Shown one piece after another: positions 25,682 to 35,167 of a DNA stretch of 64,000 nt (its first letter is position 1; each line of letters starts with the position of its first letter). The translations under genes were made by a program, and so were the position numbers. Below the pieces are notes generated by a model. It was given only the letters and a program-made list of their open reading frames with translations. It searched no databases and had not been told where the DNA came from. Source of the stretch: Lachnospiraceae bacterium (GTDB lineage: Bacteria; Bacillota; Clostridia; Lachnospirales; Lachnospiraceae); contig JAITGA010000001.1 of NCBI GenBank assembly GCA_031280955.1, positions 1 to 64,000 on the forward strand, in the 5' to 3' direction.

Positions 25682-27355
25682 ATGTACAAATCTGATATTG
25701 AAATAGCCCGTGAGGCAAAAATGCTGCCTGTCGCTGAGATAGGAGAACAGCTCGGCATAAATGCTGATGAACTGGAGTTTTACGGCAAATATAAAGCCAA
25801 GATAAGCGATGATTACTTGGCGCGTATAGATTCCCTGCCTGATGGTAAGTTGATTTTGGTGACTGCCATTAACCCGACTCCGGCAGGAGAGGGGAAAACG
25901 ACCACAACAGTCGGTCTTGGTCAGGCATTTGGTCTCTTAGGCAAGAAAACGGTTATTGCTCTGCGTGAACCTTCGCTCGGGCCTTGCTTCGGTGTCAAAG
26001 GCGGAGCGGCAGGCGGAGGACAGGCACAGGTAGTACCGATGGAGGATTTGAATCTTCATTTCACCGGAGACTTCCATGCGATTACCGCTGCCAACAATCT
26101 CTGTGCCGCACTTTTGGACAATCATATCCAACAAGGTAATACCCTCGGTATTGATCCTCGTCAGGTGGTCTGGAAGCGTTGTCTGGATATCAATGACCGT
26201 GCCCTTAGAAATACCGTTATCGGTTTGGGGGCAAAAGCTGACGGTGTGGTGCGTGAGGATCATTTCGTCATCACTGTGGCTTCGGAGATTATGGCGGTGC
26301 TTTGCCTTGCCGGCGATATGGCAGACCTAAAAAAACGACTGGGGCGAATGATAGTCGCCTATGATTATGATGGTCAACCCGTGACCGCAAAAGACCTGCA
26401 AGCAGTAGGCTCTATGGCAGTATTGCTAAAAGATGCCATGAAACCAAATCTCGTCCAGACCCTGGAAAACACTCCCGTCTTGATTCATGGCGGACCCTTT
26501 GCCAATATCGCTCATGGCTGTAATTCTGTCAAAGCAACCAAAGCCGCCCTCAAAATGGCTGATTACTGTATTACCGAAGCAGGTTTCGGAGCGGATCTGG
26601 GGGCAGAGAAGTTTCTCAACATCAAATGCCGAATGGCAGGTATTGCTCCTGATGCCGTCGTCCTCGTGGCAACTATCCGCGCCCTCAAATATAATGGCGG
26701 GGTGAGCAAGGATAACCTAACGACTGAGAACATAGAAGCACTAAGGAAAGGTATCGTCAATCTGGGAAAACACCTTGACAATCTGAACTCATTTGGCATT
26801 CCCGTGATTGTTGCCCTCAATAGCTTCATCAGCGATACGGCGGCGGAGATTGCCTGTGTCAGTGATTTTTGTAAAGCAAGGAAGTGTGAGTTTGCGGTAT
26901 CAAATGGTTGGCTTGAGGGTGGGCGCGGAGTAACGGAACTTGCCGAAAAAGTGATAAATACCATAGCCGAAAAAGAAAGCAACTTTGCCTTTACTTATCA
27001 AGATGAAGCTCCGATAAAGGAAAAAATAAAAGCGATAGCCACCAAGATATATGGTGCTGATGGTGTCGATTTTACCGATGTCGCAACTCGGCAAATCGCT
27101 CGTCTTGAAACCCTTGGCTTTGGTAATATTCCTGTATGCATGGCAAAAACTCAGTATTCATTATCTGACAACCCGGCACTACTGGGTAAACCAAGCGGCT
27201 TTCGGATAAATGTCCGTGAGGTCTATGTCTCGGCAGGAGCAGGGTTCATCGTCGCCTTGACAGGAGCAGTAATGACGATGCCGGGATTACCGAAAGTTCC
27301 GGCGGCTAATCATATTGATATTGGTGCCGATGGCGAGATATGCGGACTCTTTTAG
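25682..27355 (+). CDS. fhs: Formate-tetrahydrofolate ligase
   Basis: A 557-residue enzyme that makes 10-formyl-THF from formate, ATP and THF. It shows the N-terminal [17 protein letters not shown] region, the ATP loop [15 protein letters not shown] near residue 65, the [19 protein letters not shown] segment and the C-terminal DGEICGLF, all typical. Full length is 555-560 residues. folD follows after seven bases, so the two steps from formate to methylene-THF are encoded together. This is the route of the methyl branch of acetogenesis and of formate assimilation in Clostridia. On its own it is also common in fermenters, so acetogenesis is not proven. It starts eight bases after ftsK. Confidence 0.96.
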   Translation: MYKSDIEIAREAKMLPVAEIGEQLGINADELEFYGKYKAKISDDYLARIDSLPDGKLILVTAINPTPAGEGKTTTTVGLGQAFGLLGKKTVIALREPSLGPCFGVKGGAAGGGQAQVVPMEDLNLHFTGDFHAITAANNLCAALLDNHIQQGNTLGIDPRQVVWKRCLDINDRALRNTVIGLGAKADGVVREDHFVITVASEIMAVLCLAGDMADLKKRLGRMIVAYDYDGQPVTAKDLQAVGSMAVLLKDAMKPNLVQTLENTPVLIHGGPFANIAHGCNSVKATKAALKMADYCITEAGFGADLGAEKFLNIKCRMAGIAPDAVVLVATIRALKYNGGVSKDNLTTENIEALRKGIVNLGKHLDNLNSFGIPVIVALNSFISDTAAEIACVSDFCKARKCEFAVSNGWLEGGRGVTELAEKVINTIAEKESNFAFTYQDEAPIKEKIKAIATKIYGADGVDFTDVATRQIARLETLGFGNIPVCMAKTQYSLSDNPALLGKPSGFRINVREVYVSAGAGFIVALTGAVMTMPGLPKVPAANHIDIGADGEICGLF

Positions 27356-27362
27356 GAGAAAA

Positions 27363-28184
27363 ATGGAAAAAATCATTAGCGGAAAAGCTATTGCCGATGA
27401 AATATTAGCAGAGTTAAAGTCAGAAGCGGCAGGACGAGATATAACCCTTGCCGTGATTATTGTCGGTGCTGACCCGGCTTCACATATCTATGTGAAACAT
27501 AAAAAGAAGACCTGTCAAGCTATCGGGATAGGTTCACAGGTACATGAACTCTCGGCAGATACAAGTGAAGCGAAGTTGTTGGCATTGATTGATGAACTCA
27601 ATCGTGATGCGGCGATAACAGGGATATTGTTACAGTTGCCGCTGCCGCCGCATATCAGCGAAGAGCGGGTAGTGGCGGCGATAGACCCGCAAAAAGATGT
27701 TGACTGTTTTCATCCTATCAACATAGGCAACTTACTACTGGGACATGACGGTTTCATGCCGTGTACTCCCGCAGGGATAATCACTTTGTTGAAAAGGGCA
27801 AATATAACGATAGCCGGGAAGGAATGTGTCATCATCGGACGCAGTAATATAGTCGGTAAGCCGATGGCACTTTTGCTGTTACGGGAAAATGCCACAGTAA
27901 CGATAACTCATACGAAAACTGTTGATTTGGCGGCAGTATGCCGCCGTGCCGATATCCTGATTGCCGCCGCCGGACGTGCCAAGCTAGTGACAGCTGATTA
28001 TGTAAAGGATGGAGCAATCGTTATTGATGTCGGTATCCACCGTGATGGGAAAAAGCTTTGTGGCGATGTTGATTTTGACGCTGTTTATCCTCATGTTGGT
28101 GCAATTACTCCCGTACCGGGGGGAATCGGGCCGATGACAATTGCAATGCTAATGAAAAACTGTGTGGAAGCGAAACCAAAATGA
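27363..28184 (+). CDS. folD: Methylenetetrahydrofolate dehydrogenase/cyclohydrolase
   Basis: A 273-residue bifunctional FolD. Catalytic YVKHKKKTC with the key Tyr and Lys lies near residue 48. LLQLPLPPHI, the NADP loop IIGRSNIVGKPMALLLL, and the C-terminal ITPVPGGIGPMT are all present. An upstream in-frame start (27315) is rejected: it lies inside fhs, while the ATG at 27363 has AGGAGA directly before it and gives the normal N-terminus MEKIISGKAIADEI. It reversibly converts 5,10-methylene-THF to 10-formyl-THF. Its stop overlaps the start of the next gene (ATGA). Confidence 0.95.
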   Translation: MEKIISGKAIADEILAELKSEAAGRDITLAVIIVGADPASHIYVKHKKKTCQAIGIGSQVHELSADTSEAKLLALIDELNRDAAITGILLQLPLPPHISEERVVAAIDPQKDVDCFHPINIGNLLLGHDGFMPCTPAGIITLLKRANITIAGKECVIIGRSNIVGKPMALLLLRENATVTITHTKTVDLAAVCRRADILIAAAGRAKLVTADYVKDGAIVIDVGIHRDGKKLCGDVDFDAVYPHVGAITPVPGGIGPMTIAMLMKNCVEAKPK

Positions 28185-29650
28185 AATGTATTAAATGTGG
28201 TTTTGAGTTGATAGATGAACGCTTGATATGTGAAAAATGCGGGGAAGAGGTGCAAATCGTCCCTGATTTTGAGCCGGAAATAGAGATGAGTATCAGCGAG
28301 GCACTATCAACGGTGGTAAATGGAATAATCCCGCTGTCTGATGAGGAAGCTGCTCCCACTCCGCAAACCGAAGAAAAGGCTTTCTTTTGGTTCTTGACGG
28401 ACAAAGCATGGTGGCGGAAGTGGCGGTTTTGGTTGATTGCGGGAGTAGTGATAGCGGTATCAGTACCGTTGGTTTCATACTTTGGCATTAGTTATTACCG
28501 CAACAATTCAGCGGCGTACCAGATAGAACAAGCACGAATCATGGCGACGAATGGTGATTACCACGGAGCTTATCAAGCCATGATGCGGGCTGATACCCTA
28601 CGCCCCAACGATGCGGCAATACGGATAGTATGGGCACAGTACGCTCATCAGAGCGGCGAAACTGATGTAGCGGTGGCGATTTTGTTACCGATGACGATGT
28701 CATCATATTTTTCATGGGCAGAACAGGATGAGAGCTTCGCCTTGATTGTCAGCTTTTGGGAAGAGGTAGGGCGTTATCAGGATATAAATTCCCTGTTGCT
28801 TGCCAATACCGATGAGGACAGGAGTAGCCTATTCTCTCATTTTTTGGCACCGCCGCCGATTTTCAATGTTGAGTCAGGGGTCTACTATGACAGTTTGATA
28901 TTGCAACTGTCGGCATCGTGTGAAGGAGCGGAGCGGGGTAGGATTCGTTATAGCCTTGATGGCTCAGAGCCGAATACGGAGAGCAATGTATATACTGCCC
29001 CAATTAACTTGTCACTCGGCGGACATCACGTAGCTGCTGTTTTTGAAAATGAGTTCGGGATTTTGAGCGAGGTGATAAGCCACTTCTTTTTCGTGGATGC
29101 CTCGATGACCCCGCCGCCGGAGATAACCCTCGCCAGCGGGTTATATGTTGAACCCACTCGGGTAGCAGTAGTGGCAATTGAGGGGAGTGAGGTTTTCTTC
29201 ACTAGCGATGGCACAGTTCCGACTGTCGCCAGCAGGCGTTATACAGCTCCGTTCATGATACCACTGGGACAAACGGAGTTTAATTTCATTGCTTTCAGTG
29301 AAGTTGGCGGAGCAAGCGAGGTAGTGACGAGAGTTTTCGAGTACCGCTTAATTAGTGATATTACTCCCGAGATGGCAGCAGAAAATGTCCTCGAAGCCCA
29401 CATCAGAAATGGGAAAATCGCAGACATTAGCGGGAAAGCAACTAATGAAGAGGGTTATTTCAGTTATAATACTGATGCCCTGATTGGCATCGAGGGAAAA
29501 GGGCCTTTCTTCATGGTTTATGAGTATTATCAAAGCGGTGACGAAGAACCGCAAAGGACAGGACACATTTTTGCCGCTGATGCCATCACCGGGGCGGCGG
29601 CTCACTTGGTACACAATGAACACGGTGTCCTCGATGCGATAATGTTGTAA
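28181..29650 (+). CDS. Zinc-ribbon, membrane-anchored protein with CHB_HEX_C-type repeats
   Basis: A 489-residue protein without a named family. It starts with a zinc ribbon (CIKCGFEL... CEKCGEE, residues 3-25), has an acidic linker and one membrane helix (about 88-110). A TPR-like helical region (about 115-225; ARIMATNGDYHGAYQAMMRADTLRPND) follows. Next come two related beta-domains that look like the C-terminal chitobiase/hexosaminidase module (IRYSLDGSEPNTESNVYTAPI and VFFTSDGTVPTVASRRYTAP, roughly 240-400). The last 90 residues are unassigned. The ribbon would lie inside the cell and the beta-domains outside. It overlaps folD by four bases and precedes nfnA by 11, so it is in the same transcription unit. 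A surface sensing or binding role is possible but unproven. Confidence 0.75.
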   Translation: MKCIKCGFELIDERLICEKCGEEVQIVPDFEPEIEMSISEALSTVVNGIIPLSDEEAAPTPQTEEKAFFWFLTDKAWWRKWRFWLIAGVVIAVSVPLVSYFGISYYRNNSAAYQIEQARIMATNGDYHGAYQAMMRADTLRPNDAAIRIVWAQYAHQSGETDVAVAILLPMTMSSYFSWAEQDESFALIVSFWEEVGRYQDINSLLLANTDEDRSSLFSHFLAPPPIFNVESGVYYDSLILQLSASCEGAERGRIRYSLDGSEPNTESNVYTAPINLSLGGHHVAAVFENEFGILSEVISHFFFVDASMTPPPEITLASGLYVEPTRVAVVAIEGSEVFFTSDGTVPTVASRRYTAPFMIPLGQTEFNFIAFSEVGGASEVVTRVFEYRLISDITPEMAAENVLEAHIRNGKIADISGKATNEEGYFSYNTDALIGIEGKGPFFMVYEYYQSGDEEPQRTGHIFAADAITGAAAHLVHNEHGVLDAIML

Positions 29651-29661
29651 AGGAGAAAATC

Positions 29662-30507
29662 ATGTACAAAATAGTTGAGTCACTTACCTTAACTGCCGAT
29701 ATATTTCAATTTGAAGTAAAGAGTGATAGGATTGCAAAGACCTGTGAGCCGGGGCAGTTCGTCATCGTCCGTGCTGATGAAAATGGGGAGCGGATTCCGC
29801 TGACTATTAGTGATTATAATCGTAAAGACGGCACGATCAAACTAGTATTTCAAGTGGTTGGCGCATCTACTCATGCTCTGTCACTACTAAAAACCGGCGA
29901 TTCCTTAAAGGATATAGCGGGACCGCTCGGCAAATGCTCATCATTTGTAAATGAGCCGCAGGAGAATCTAAAGCAAAAGCGTTTCCTTTTCGTTGCCGGT
30001 GGCGTGGGCTGCGCTCCTGTTTTTCCGCAGGTCAAGTGGCTTACGGGTAATGGTGTCACTGCTGATGTCATCATCGGTTTTCGTAACAAATCACTAGTGA
30101 TTATGGAGAGTGAGATGGAGGAAGTGGCTACCAAGCTCTATGTTACGACTGATGACGGCTCACATGGTTATCATGGACAGGTAACAGCAATGATAAAGGA
30201 ACTTTGTCAAGCGGGGCAAAGTTATGATATCTGTATCGCCATCGGTCCGACGGTGATGATGAAATATGTTGCTTTACTGACCAAGGAACTGGGTATTCCC
30301 ACGATTGTCAGTATGAATCCTGTCATGGTAGACGGGACGGGAATGTGCGGTGCCTGTCGGCTTACGGTAGACGGCGAAGTGAAGTTTGCCTGTGTGGACG
30401 GACCGGAGTTTGACGGACATATGGTAGATTTCGATGAGGCGATGATGAGATTGGGACAGTACCATAGTGAGGAGAAAGCAGCATATAGAGCAGCTATTGC
30501 TGAATGA
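29662..30507 (+). CDS. nfnA: NADH-dependent ferredoxin:NADP oxidoreductase subunit A
   Basis: A 281-residue FAD/NAD-binding protein of the PyrK/SudB/NfnA family. The N-terminal beta-barrel binds FAD (GQFVIVRADENGERIPLTISDY), the middle is the NAD-binding lobe (FVAGGVGCAPVFPQ), and the C-terminus carries [2Fe-2S] cysteines in DGTGMCGACRLTV and FACVDGPEFD. With the GltD-like protein encoded 81 bases downstream it makes the NfnAB complex, which couples NADH and reduced ferredoxin oxidation to reduction of two NADP. In an anaerobe this supplies NADPH for synthesis. A PyrK role is less likely because the C-terminal segment and the neighbour match NfnAB. Confidence 0.88.
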   Translation: MYKIVESLTLTADIFQFEVKSDRIAKTCEPGQFVIVRADENGERIPLTISDYNRKDGTIKLVFQVVGASTHALSLLKTGDSLKDIAGPLGKCSSFVNEPQENLKQKRFLFVAGGVGCAPVFPQVKWLTGNGVTADVIIGFRNKSLVIMESEMEEVATKLYVTTDDGSHGYHGQVTAMIKELCQAGQSYDICIAIGPTVMMKYVALLTKELGIPTIVSMNPVMVDGTGMCGACRLTVDGEVKFACVDGPEFDGHMVDFDEAMMRLGQYHSEEKAAYRAAIAE

Positions 30508-30588
30508 TTGCTGAGTGTTCACTAATATAAAACGATAAGCAAAATAACAGTCACCCTGTAAACAGAAATTATGGATATGAGGAAATAA

Positions 30589-31980
30589 ATGGATAAACAA
30601 AAGCAAGTACCTATCCGGATGGAAGACCCTGTGCTTAGGGTAAAGTGCTTTACCGAAGTATGTCATGGATACAATCAAGAAGAAGCGATGGCTGAAGCAA
30701 ATCGCTGTCTGGAGTGCCGCAATGCAAAATGTATAAACGGCTGTCCGGTGGCAATAGATATTCCCGCATTTATCGCTGCGGTCAAAAAAGGAGAAATCAA
30801 CGAAGCGGCAACTATCATCTTTCGAGCATCATCACTGGCGGCAGTATGCGGGCGTGTTTGTCCGCAGGAAACCCAATGTGAGAAACTATGTGTCCGTGGT
30901 ATCAAAGGTGAACCGGTGGCAATCGGCAAGTTGGAACGCTTCGTTGCTGACTGGGCAATAGCCAACGATGTCTTCCCGAGTGAGAAGAAGCCACCCAATG
31001 GCAAAAAAGTGGCAGTCATCGGTTCCGGCCCTGCCGGTCTTACTTGTGCCGGGGATTTGGCGAAGCGGGGATATGAAGTGACAATCATGGAGGCACTCCA
31101 TGAACCGGGCGGAGTGTTAGTATACGGTATCCCGGCGTTTCGCTTACCCAAAGCCGAGGTAGTGGAAAAAGAAATTGCCAACATCAAGTCGATGGGGGTA
31201 AAGATAGAAACCAACACCGTAGTAGGCAAGTCAGTAACCATAGATGAGCTACTGGAAGAAGAGGGATATGCTGCCGTTTTCATCGGTACGGGAGCAGGGT
31301 TGCCCAAGTTCATGGGGATACCCGGTGAACAAGGCGGCGGTGTCTTTTCTGCCAATGAATACCTGACCCGTGCCAACCTGATGAAAGCAGGAACGGCAAA
31401 TTCCCTAACCCCGATAATGCGGGCAAAGAGCGTTGCTGTAGTTGGCGGGGGTAATGTAGCCCTTGATGCTGCCCGTACCGCCTTGCGACTGGGAAGCGAG
31501 GTACATATCATCTACCGCCGTAGTGAAGCGGAGTTACCGGCTCGTGCAGAGGAAGTTCATCATGCCAAGGAAGAGGGGGTCATCTTCAATCTCCTCATCA
31601 ATCCCTGCGAAATCCTGACCGATGAAAGAGGCTGGGTACGGGGAATCAGATGTATCAAGATGGAGCTTGGTGATGCCGACGAATCAGGACGGCGGCGGCC
31701 GGTCGAAGTAAAGGGAAGTGAGTTTGATATCGCTGTAGATATGGTAATAATGGCACTCGGCACTTCACCCAATCCCTTGATAGCGGCAACAACCAAGGGA
31801 CTTGCGGTCGATAAATGGAAGTGTATCGTCGCCGATGAAGAGAGCGGTCTTACCTCGAAAGCAGGGGTTTTCGCCGGCGGTGATGCCGTAACCGGAGCGG
31901 CGACAGTAATCCTGGCAATGGGTGCAGGGCGAATGGCGGCACAGGGTATTCACGAATATCTGATGGGAGGGGACAAATAA
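30589..31980 (+). CDS. nfnB: NADH-dependent ferredoxin:NADP oxidoreductase subunit B
   Basis: A 463-residue protein resembling the small chain of glutamate synthase. The N-terminal domain has cysteines for two [4Fe-4S] clusters (CLECRNAKCINGCP and CGRVCPQETQCEKLC). Two Rossmann folds for FAD and NADP follow (VIGSGPAGLTCAGDLAKRGYEV near 140; VVGGGNVALDAARTALRLG near 285). The terminal GDAVTGAATVILAMGAGR closes the FAD site. The pairing with nfnA rather than a GltA large subunit favours the bifurcating transhydrogenase NfnB. The leader from 30508 to 30588 holds only a GAGGA site and nothing else recognisable. Its stop overlaps the next start by one base. Confidence 0.9.
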   Translation: MDKQKQVPIRMEDPVLRVKCFTEVCHGYNQEEAMAEANRCLECRNAKCINGCPVAIDIPAFIAAVKKGEINEAATIIFRASSLAAVCGRVCPQETQCEKLCVRGIKGEPVAIGKLERFVADWAIANDVFPSEKKPPNGKKVAVIGSGPAGLTCAGDLAKRGYEVTIMEALHEPGGVLVYGIPAFRLPKAEVVEKEIANIKSMGVKIETNTVVGKSVTIDELLEEEGYAAVFIGTGAGLPKFMGIPGEQGGGVFSANEYLTRANLMKAGTANSLTPIMRAKSVAVVGGGNVALDAARTALRLGSEVHIIYRRSEAELPARAEEVHHAKEEGVIFNLLINPCEILTDERGWVRGIRCIKMELGDADESGRRRPVEVKGSEFDIAVDMVIMALGTSPNPLIAATTKGLAVDKWKCIVADEESGLTSKAGVFAGGDAVTGAATVILAMGAGRMAAQGIHEYLMGGDK

Positions 31981-32738
31981 TGTGGTGTCCGGAATGTAGG
32001 GAGGAATATGTGGCAGGAATAACGAAATGCGCCGATTGCGGGCTTTCATTGGTGGAGGAACTGCCGCAAAAGAGAAACGAGGAAACATCGGAAAAAGAAG
32101 AAGAGGCTGTGTTGGTCGAACTTCTGAAGCGAGTTTCTGCGGGTGAGGAGTTTTCCGCCGCCGAAGGGATGGAAGAAGAAACATTGGCGAAGCTAAAAGA
32201 GGACGCGGCGCGGGAAATGGCGGCAAGGATGCGTAACCAAGCGGCAAAGGTCTACAAGGACAGTTCCGTTGCTGCTGATGAACACCGTTCCTCGGCATAT
32301 TCTCTGCTTTTGGTCGGAACAATCGGCTTGGTGGTGGTGCTGATGTTCTTCTTTGACTTTTTCCCTTTTCAGATGACTGGTTTCCCCAAATACCTGATGA
32401 GCGGTGTGATGAGCGGGATGTTTGCTTTGTTCGTAGTGATGGGGGTGCTTTCGATTAGGAAGTCCAAAACCCTGACGGTGAAAGCCGGCGAAGACAGGGA
32501 TATGACTGATAGAGTAAAAGCCTGGTGCTTGGCAAATGTGACCGCTGAGCAAGTTGACTTTGCCGTGATGAGCAAAGAAGAGATAGCAAGCTTTAGCGAG
32601 GAAGTGAAATTCTTTCGCCGTGCCGACAAACTGGGGGAAATTATCGACGGCGAATTTGGCGAGTTGGAAGAGGGATATCAAGAGTTTCTCGTGGAGGAGG
32701 TATACTCCCTGCTGTTTTCGGATGAGAGCGATATCTAG
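31980..32738 (+). CDS. Zinc-ribbon membrane protein of unknown function
   Basis: A 252-residue protein. It begins with a four-cysteine ribbon (CPECREEYVAGITKCADCG, residues 3-21) of the kind found in small clostridial proteins with an N-terminal CPxC...CxxCG knuckle. A charged alpha-helical stretch (about 25-90) follows, then two membrane helices near residues 105-125 and 135-155, and an acidic cytoplasmic tail. No enzyme motif is seen. Its ATG overlaps the nfnB stop (TAATG), so it is translated with nfnAB. It may be a scaffold or regulatory protein; nothing in the sequence tells which. The other zinc-ribbon membrane protein in this operon (28181) is not obviously homologous beyond the ribbon. 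Confidence 0.7.
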   Translation: MWCPECREEYVAGITKCADCGLSLVEELPQKRNEETSEKEEEAVLVELLKRVSAGEEFSAAEGMEEETLAKLKEDAAREMAARMRNQAAKVYKDSSVAADEHRSSAYSLLLVGTIGLVVVLMFFFDFFPFQMTGFPKYLMSGVMSGMFALFVVMGVLSIRKSKTLTVKAGEDRDMTDRVKAWCLANVTAEQVDFAVMSKEEIASFSEEVKFFRRADKLGEIIDGEFGELEEGYQEFLVEEVYSLLFSDESDI

Positions 32739-32780
32739 TTAATAGTCTTCGTCACAGGCTTAGATGTGTAGGAAATGACG

Positions 32781-32827
32781 AAGAGATACAAAGAGATACA
32801 AAAAGATACAAAAAGATATAAAGATAC
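32781..32827 (+). repeat. 10-bp tandem repeat before phoH
   Basis: Four consecutive 10-base units (AAGAGATACA, AAGAGATACA, AAAAGATACA, AAAAGATATA at 32781-32820), then a partial fifth. The array lies in the leader of phoH, and in one reading frame it could be translated from an ATG at 32775. The unit length is not a multiple of three. Confidence 0.85.
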
Positions 32828-32849
32828 GAAAGTTTACGAAAGAGACGAT

Positions 32850-33863
32850 ATGGACGAATTTGAGAAAAAAATCGACATCAACTTGGATGACATGCAAAAT
32901 ATCTTCGGGCGGCATGACAGTTATATCCAAAAGATAGAACGTGACCTAAAGGTCTCGATCATCGATCGTGACGGCGGCATCAAAATTCGCGGCGAAGTGG
33001 AACAAGTGGACAAGGCGGCACGGATTATGCGCCAATTGACTGAAATCTCGATGCGGGAGAAAAGTATCGAAGAGCAGAATGTAGACTATGCTATCTCGAT
33101 GAGTAAGGAAGAAAATGGTATTGATGAGCTAAGTTTGCTTAATACCAGTGACTTCATCTGCCACACGATGAGCGGTAAGCCGATCAAACCGAAGACAATT
33201 GGGCAAAAAAGGTATGTTGAGGCGATGAGTGAGAAGATGATCGTCTTTGCTACCGGGCCGGCGGGAACCGGCAAGACTTTTTTGGCAATGGCGATGGCAA
33301 TCACCGCATTCAAGAAAGAGACGGCAAACCGAATTATTCTCACCCGCCCTGCCATCGAAGCGGGGGAAAAACTCGGCTTCCTCCCCGGCGATTTGCAAAG
33401 TAAGGTTGACCCCTACCTGCGCCCGCTCTACGATGCCCTACATCAAATCATGGGAGCAGAGAGTTTTCTCAAAAACATGGAAAAGGGCTTGATAGAGGTA
33501 GCGCCATTAGCGTATATGCGGGGGCGTACTCTTGACAATGCATACATCATCCTTGATGAAGCGCAAAATACGACCCCGCCGCAGATGAAGATGTTTCTGA
33601 CGAGGATAGGTTTTGGCTCCAAGGTAATCATCACCGGAGATCTGACGCAAAAGGACTTGCCGGTCGGGGCAAAATCAGGGCTTGACGTGGCGATAGAGGT
33701 ACTAAAAGGCGAAAGTGATATTGCTTTCATCAATATGACCAGTAAGGATGTCGTTCGCCACCCGCTGGTGCAGAGAATCGTGAATGCCTATGAGGATTAT
33801 GAACGCAAAATCGCAAAATCCCGTGCTGTAGCAGAAGCACCAAGGAAAGGGAAGAAGAAATAG
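32850..33863 (+). CDS. phoH: PhoH-like ATPase
   Basis: A 337-residue PhoH-family protein. An N-terminal KH-like region (about 1-80) precedes a P-loop domain with Walker A FATGPAGTGKTFLA near residue 130 and Walker B YIILDEAQN near 235. The open frame runs back to an ATG at 32775, but those 25 codons come from a low-complexity repeat (KRYKEIQKDTKRYKD). The ATG at 32850 gives the family N-terminus (MDEFEKKIDINLDD...), so I favour it although its ribosome binding site is weak. PhoH proteins sit next to ybeY in most Bacillota and are linked to RNA handling. Here it precedes a PgpH-like gene and ybeY, the standard order. Confidence 0.88.
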   Translation: MDEFEKKIDINLDDMQNIFGRHDSYIQKIERDLKVSIIDRDGGIKIRGEVEQVDKAARIMRQLTEISMREKSIEEQNVDYAISMSKEENGIDELSLLNTSDFICHTMSGKPIKPKTIGQKRYVEAMSEKMIVFATGPAGTGKTFLAMAMAITAFKKETANRIILTRPAIEAGEKLGFLPGDLQSKVDPYLRPLYDALHQIMGAESFLKNMEKGLIEVAPLAYMRGRTLDNAYIILDEAQNTTPPQMKMFLTRIGFGSKVIITGDLTQKDLPVGAKSGLDVAIEVLKGESDIAFINMTSKDVVRHPLVQRIVNAYEDYERKIAKSRAVAEAPRKGKKK

Positions 33864-33871
33864 AAAGGGAT

Positions 33872-35167
33872 TTGACAAATCAACAGCACCGTGAAGCCGT
33901 GAACAAAAGGGACAAGGCTTATTCATTGATTCTTTTCGTGGCAACGGGAACGTTTGCGGCTACGGCAGCTTACTTTTACGGAAAGACATATATTGAACTG
34001 ATCGCGATTTCGGTAATGGCTTTTTTGGGTGCGGGTATCATCATTTTCTTGCTTGCCGATGCTGCCAACCGTGCGTCACAAACAAAGGAACAGGGTAAAA
34101 ACCAAGGAAACGAGCGGGAAAATGAAAAAAATGCCGAAGCCGATTTGGAGCGTTATTATCGCAATGTCGGCGATGAGGGTGGTTACTCACGACTCTTTTT
34201 CCTGGCATATATGATAACATTGCCGATCGTGTGCGTGATTCCGCTCTTGCCGGAGACAGGCTGGCCATTTTTGGTTATCTTCATCATCCTGGGACTCACC
34301 GGCGACCGTCTGACGGGAATATTCGCAGCTACGGTATTTCTTTTGATAGCGGTGATGCTAACGGCAGTACCGACGATACTACTATTTTTTAGTTATTTTT
34401 TGGCAGGGATAGTGGGAGTAGTACTTTTTTCTCATCTGGATGAGGCTTTTCGGGTGGCATGGCCGTTGCTGATTTCAGTAACAATTAACTTCGTCGTCAG
34501 TGCCGCCAATCTGGTGATGGTAAATGAAGGACAACTGGACTTCGAGACTCTCTTCATCATGGGAGCAAACCTGCTGGTCTGTGTTTTGTTATTGCTAGTG
34601 TTTCTCAGATTTTACAGCGCCAACGTGATTCACAAAAGCCGTATCAAGTACATGGAGATAAATGACCCGGAGTTTCCGATACTCGTAGAGCTAAAACAAA
34701 AATCGCTGGCAGGGTATTATCAGGCGGTGCATACGGCATATCTTAGTGACAAAATGGCAAAACGACTGGGGCTTGATGATATGGCGACCAAGACTTGCGG
34801 GTACTATCACAAAATCGGGACGCTGCGGGGTACGAACTCTTGGGAGGCGATTGAAGAGATATGCCGTGAATACAAGTTTCCCCCGGCGGCGATAAGTTTG
34901 TTAAAGGAGTATACTGACCGTGAATCAACCATCATGAGCAAAGAAGCGGCGGTAGTACTTTTTGCCGATACTTTGGTTGCTTCAATACTTTACATATTTT
35001 CCAAAAACCCTCGCGCCACCCCCGATTACAACCAGATAATCGAGGCAATATACGAACGCAAGGTTAATAGTGAAATTCTTGACAAGAGCCTCCTCACAGT
35101 AGGGGAAATGAAAGAAATCAGGGAAATGCTCAAGGAGGAACATCTGTATTATGACTTTTTGCGTTAG
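33872..35167 (+). CDS. PgpH-like membrane protein with degenerate HD domain
   Basis: A 431-residue protein that starts with TTG (AAAGGGA upstream). It occupies the place of PgpH (YqfF), the 7TMR-HD cyclic-di-AMP phosphodiesterase, between phoH and ybeY. It has hydrophobic helices at about 15-62 and 108-250, and a C-terminal domain (255-430) that follows the HD-domain pattern. Canonical PgpH is about 700 residues with a large extracellular HDED domain, which is missing here. The catalytic His-Asp is changed: the usual YYHDIGK reads YYHKIGT (311-317), the preceding His pair (TYHHS) reads YYQAV, and the downstream HHG motif is not found. The late SKEAAVVLFADTL segment is retained. It is probably an inactive or repurposed relative rather than an enzyme. 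Confidence 0.72.
   Translation: MTNQQHREAVNKRDKAYSLILFVATGTFAATAAYFYGKTYIELIAISVMAFLGAGIIIFLLADAANRASQTKEQGKNQGNERENEKNAEADLERYYRNVGDEGGYSRLFFLAYMITLPIVCVIPLLPETGWPFLVIFIILGLTGDRLTGIFAATVFLLIAVMLTAVPTILLFFSYFLAGIVGVVLFSHLDEAFRVAWPLLISVTINFVVSAANLVMVNEGQLDFETLFIMGANLLVCVLLLLVFLRFYSANVIHKSRIKYMEINDPEFPILVELKQKSLAGYYQAVHTAYLSDKMAKRLGLDDMATKTCGYYHKIGTLRGTNSWEAIEEICREYKFPPAAISLLKEYTDRESTIMSKEAAVVLFADTLVASILYIFSKNPRATPDYNQIIEAIYERKVNSEILDKSLLTVGEMKEIREMLKEEHLYYDFLR

Noticed and set aside
27315-27362. Earlier start for folD inside fhs
   Set aside because: The ATG at 27363 has an adjacent AGGAGA site and gives the conserved FolD N-terminus; the extra 16 codons match nothing.
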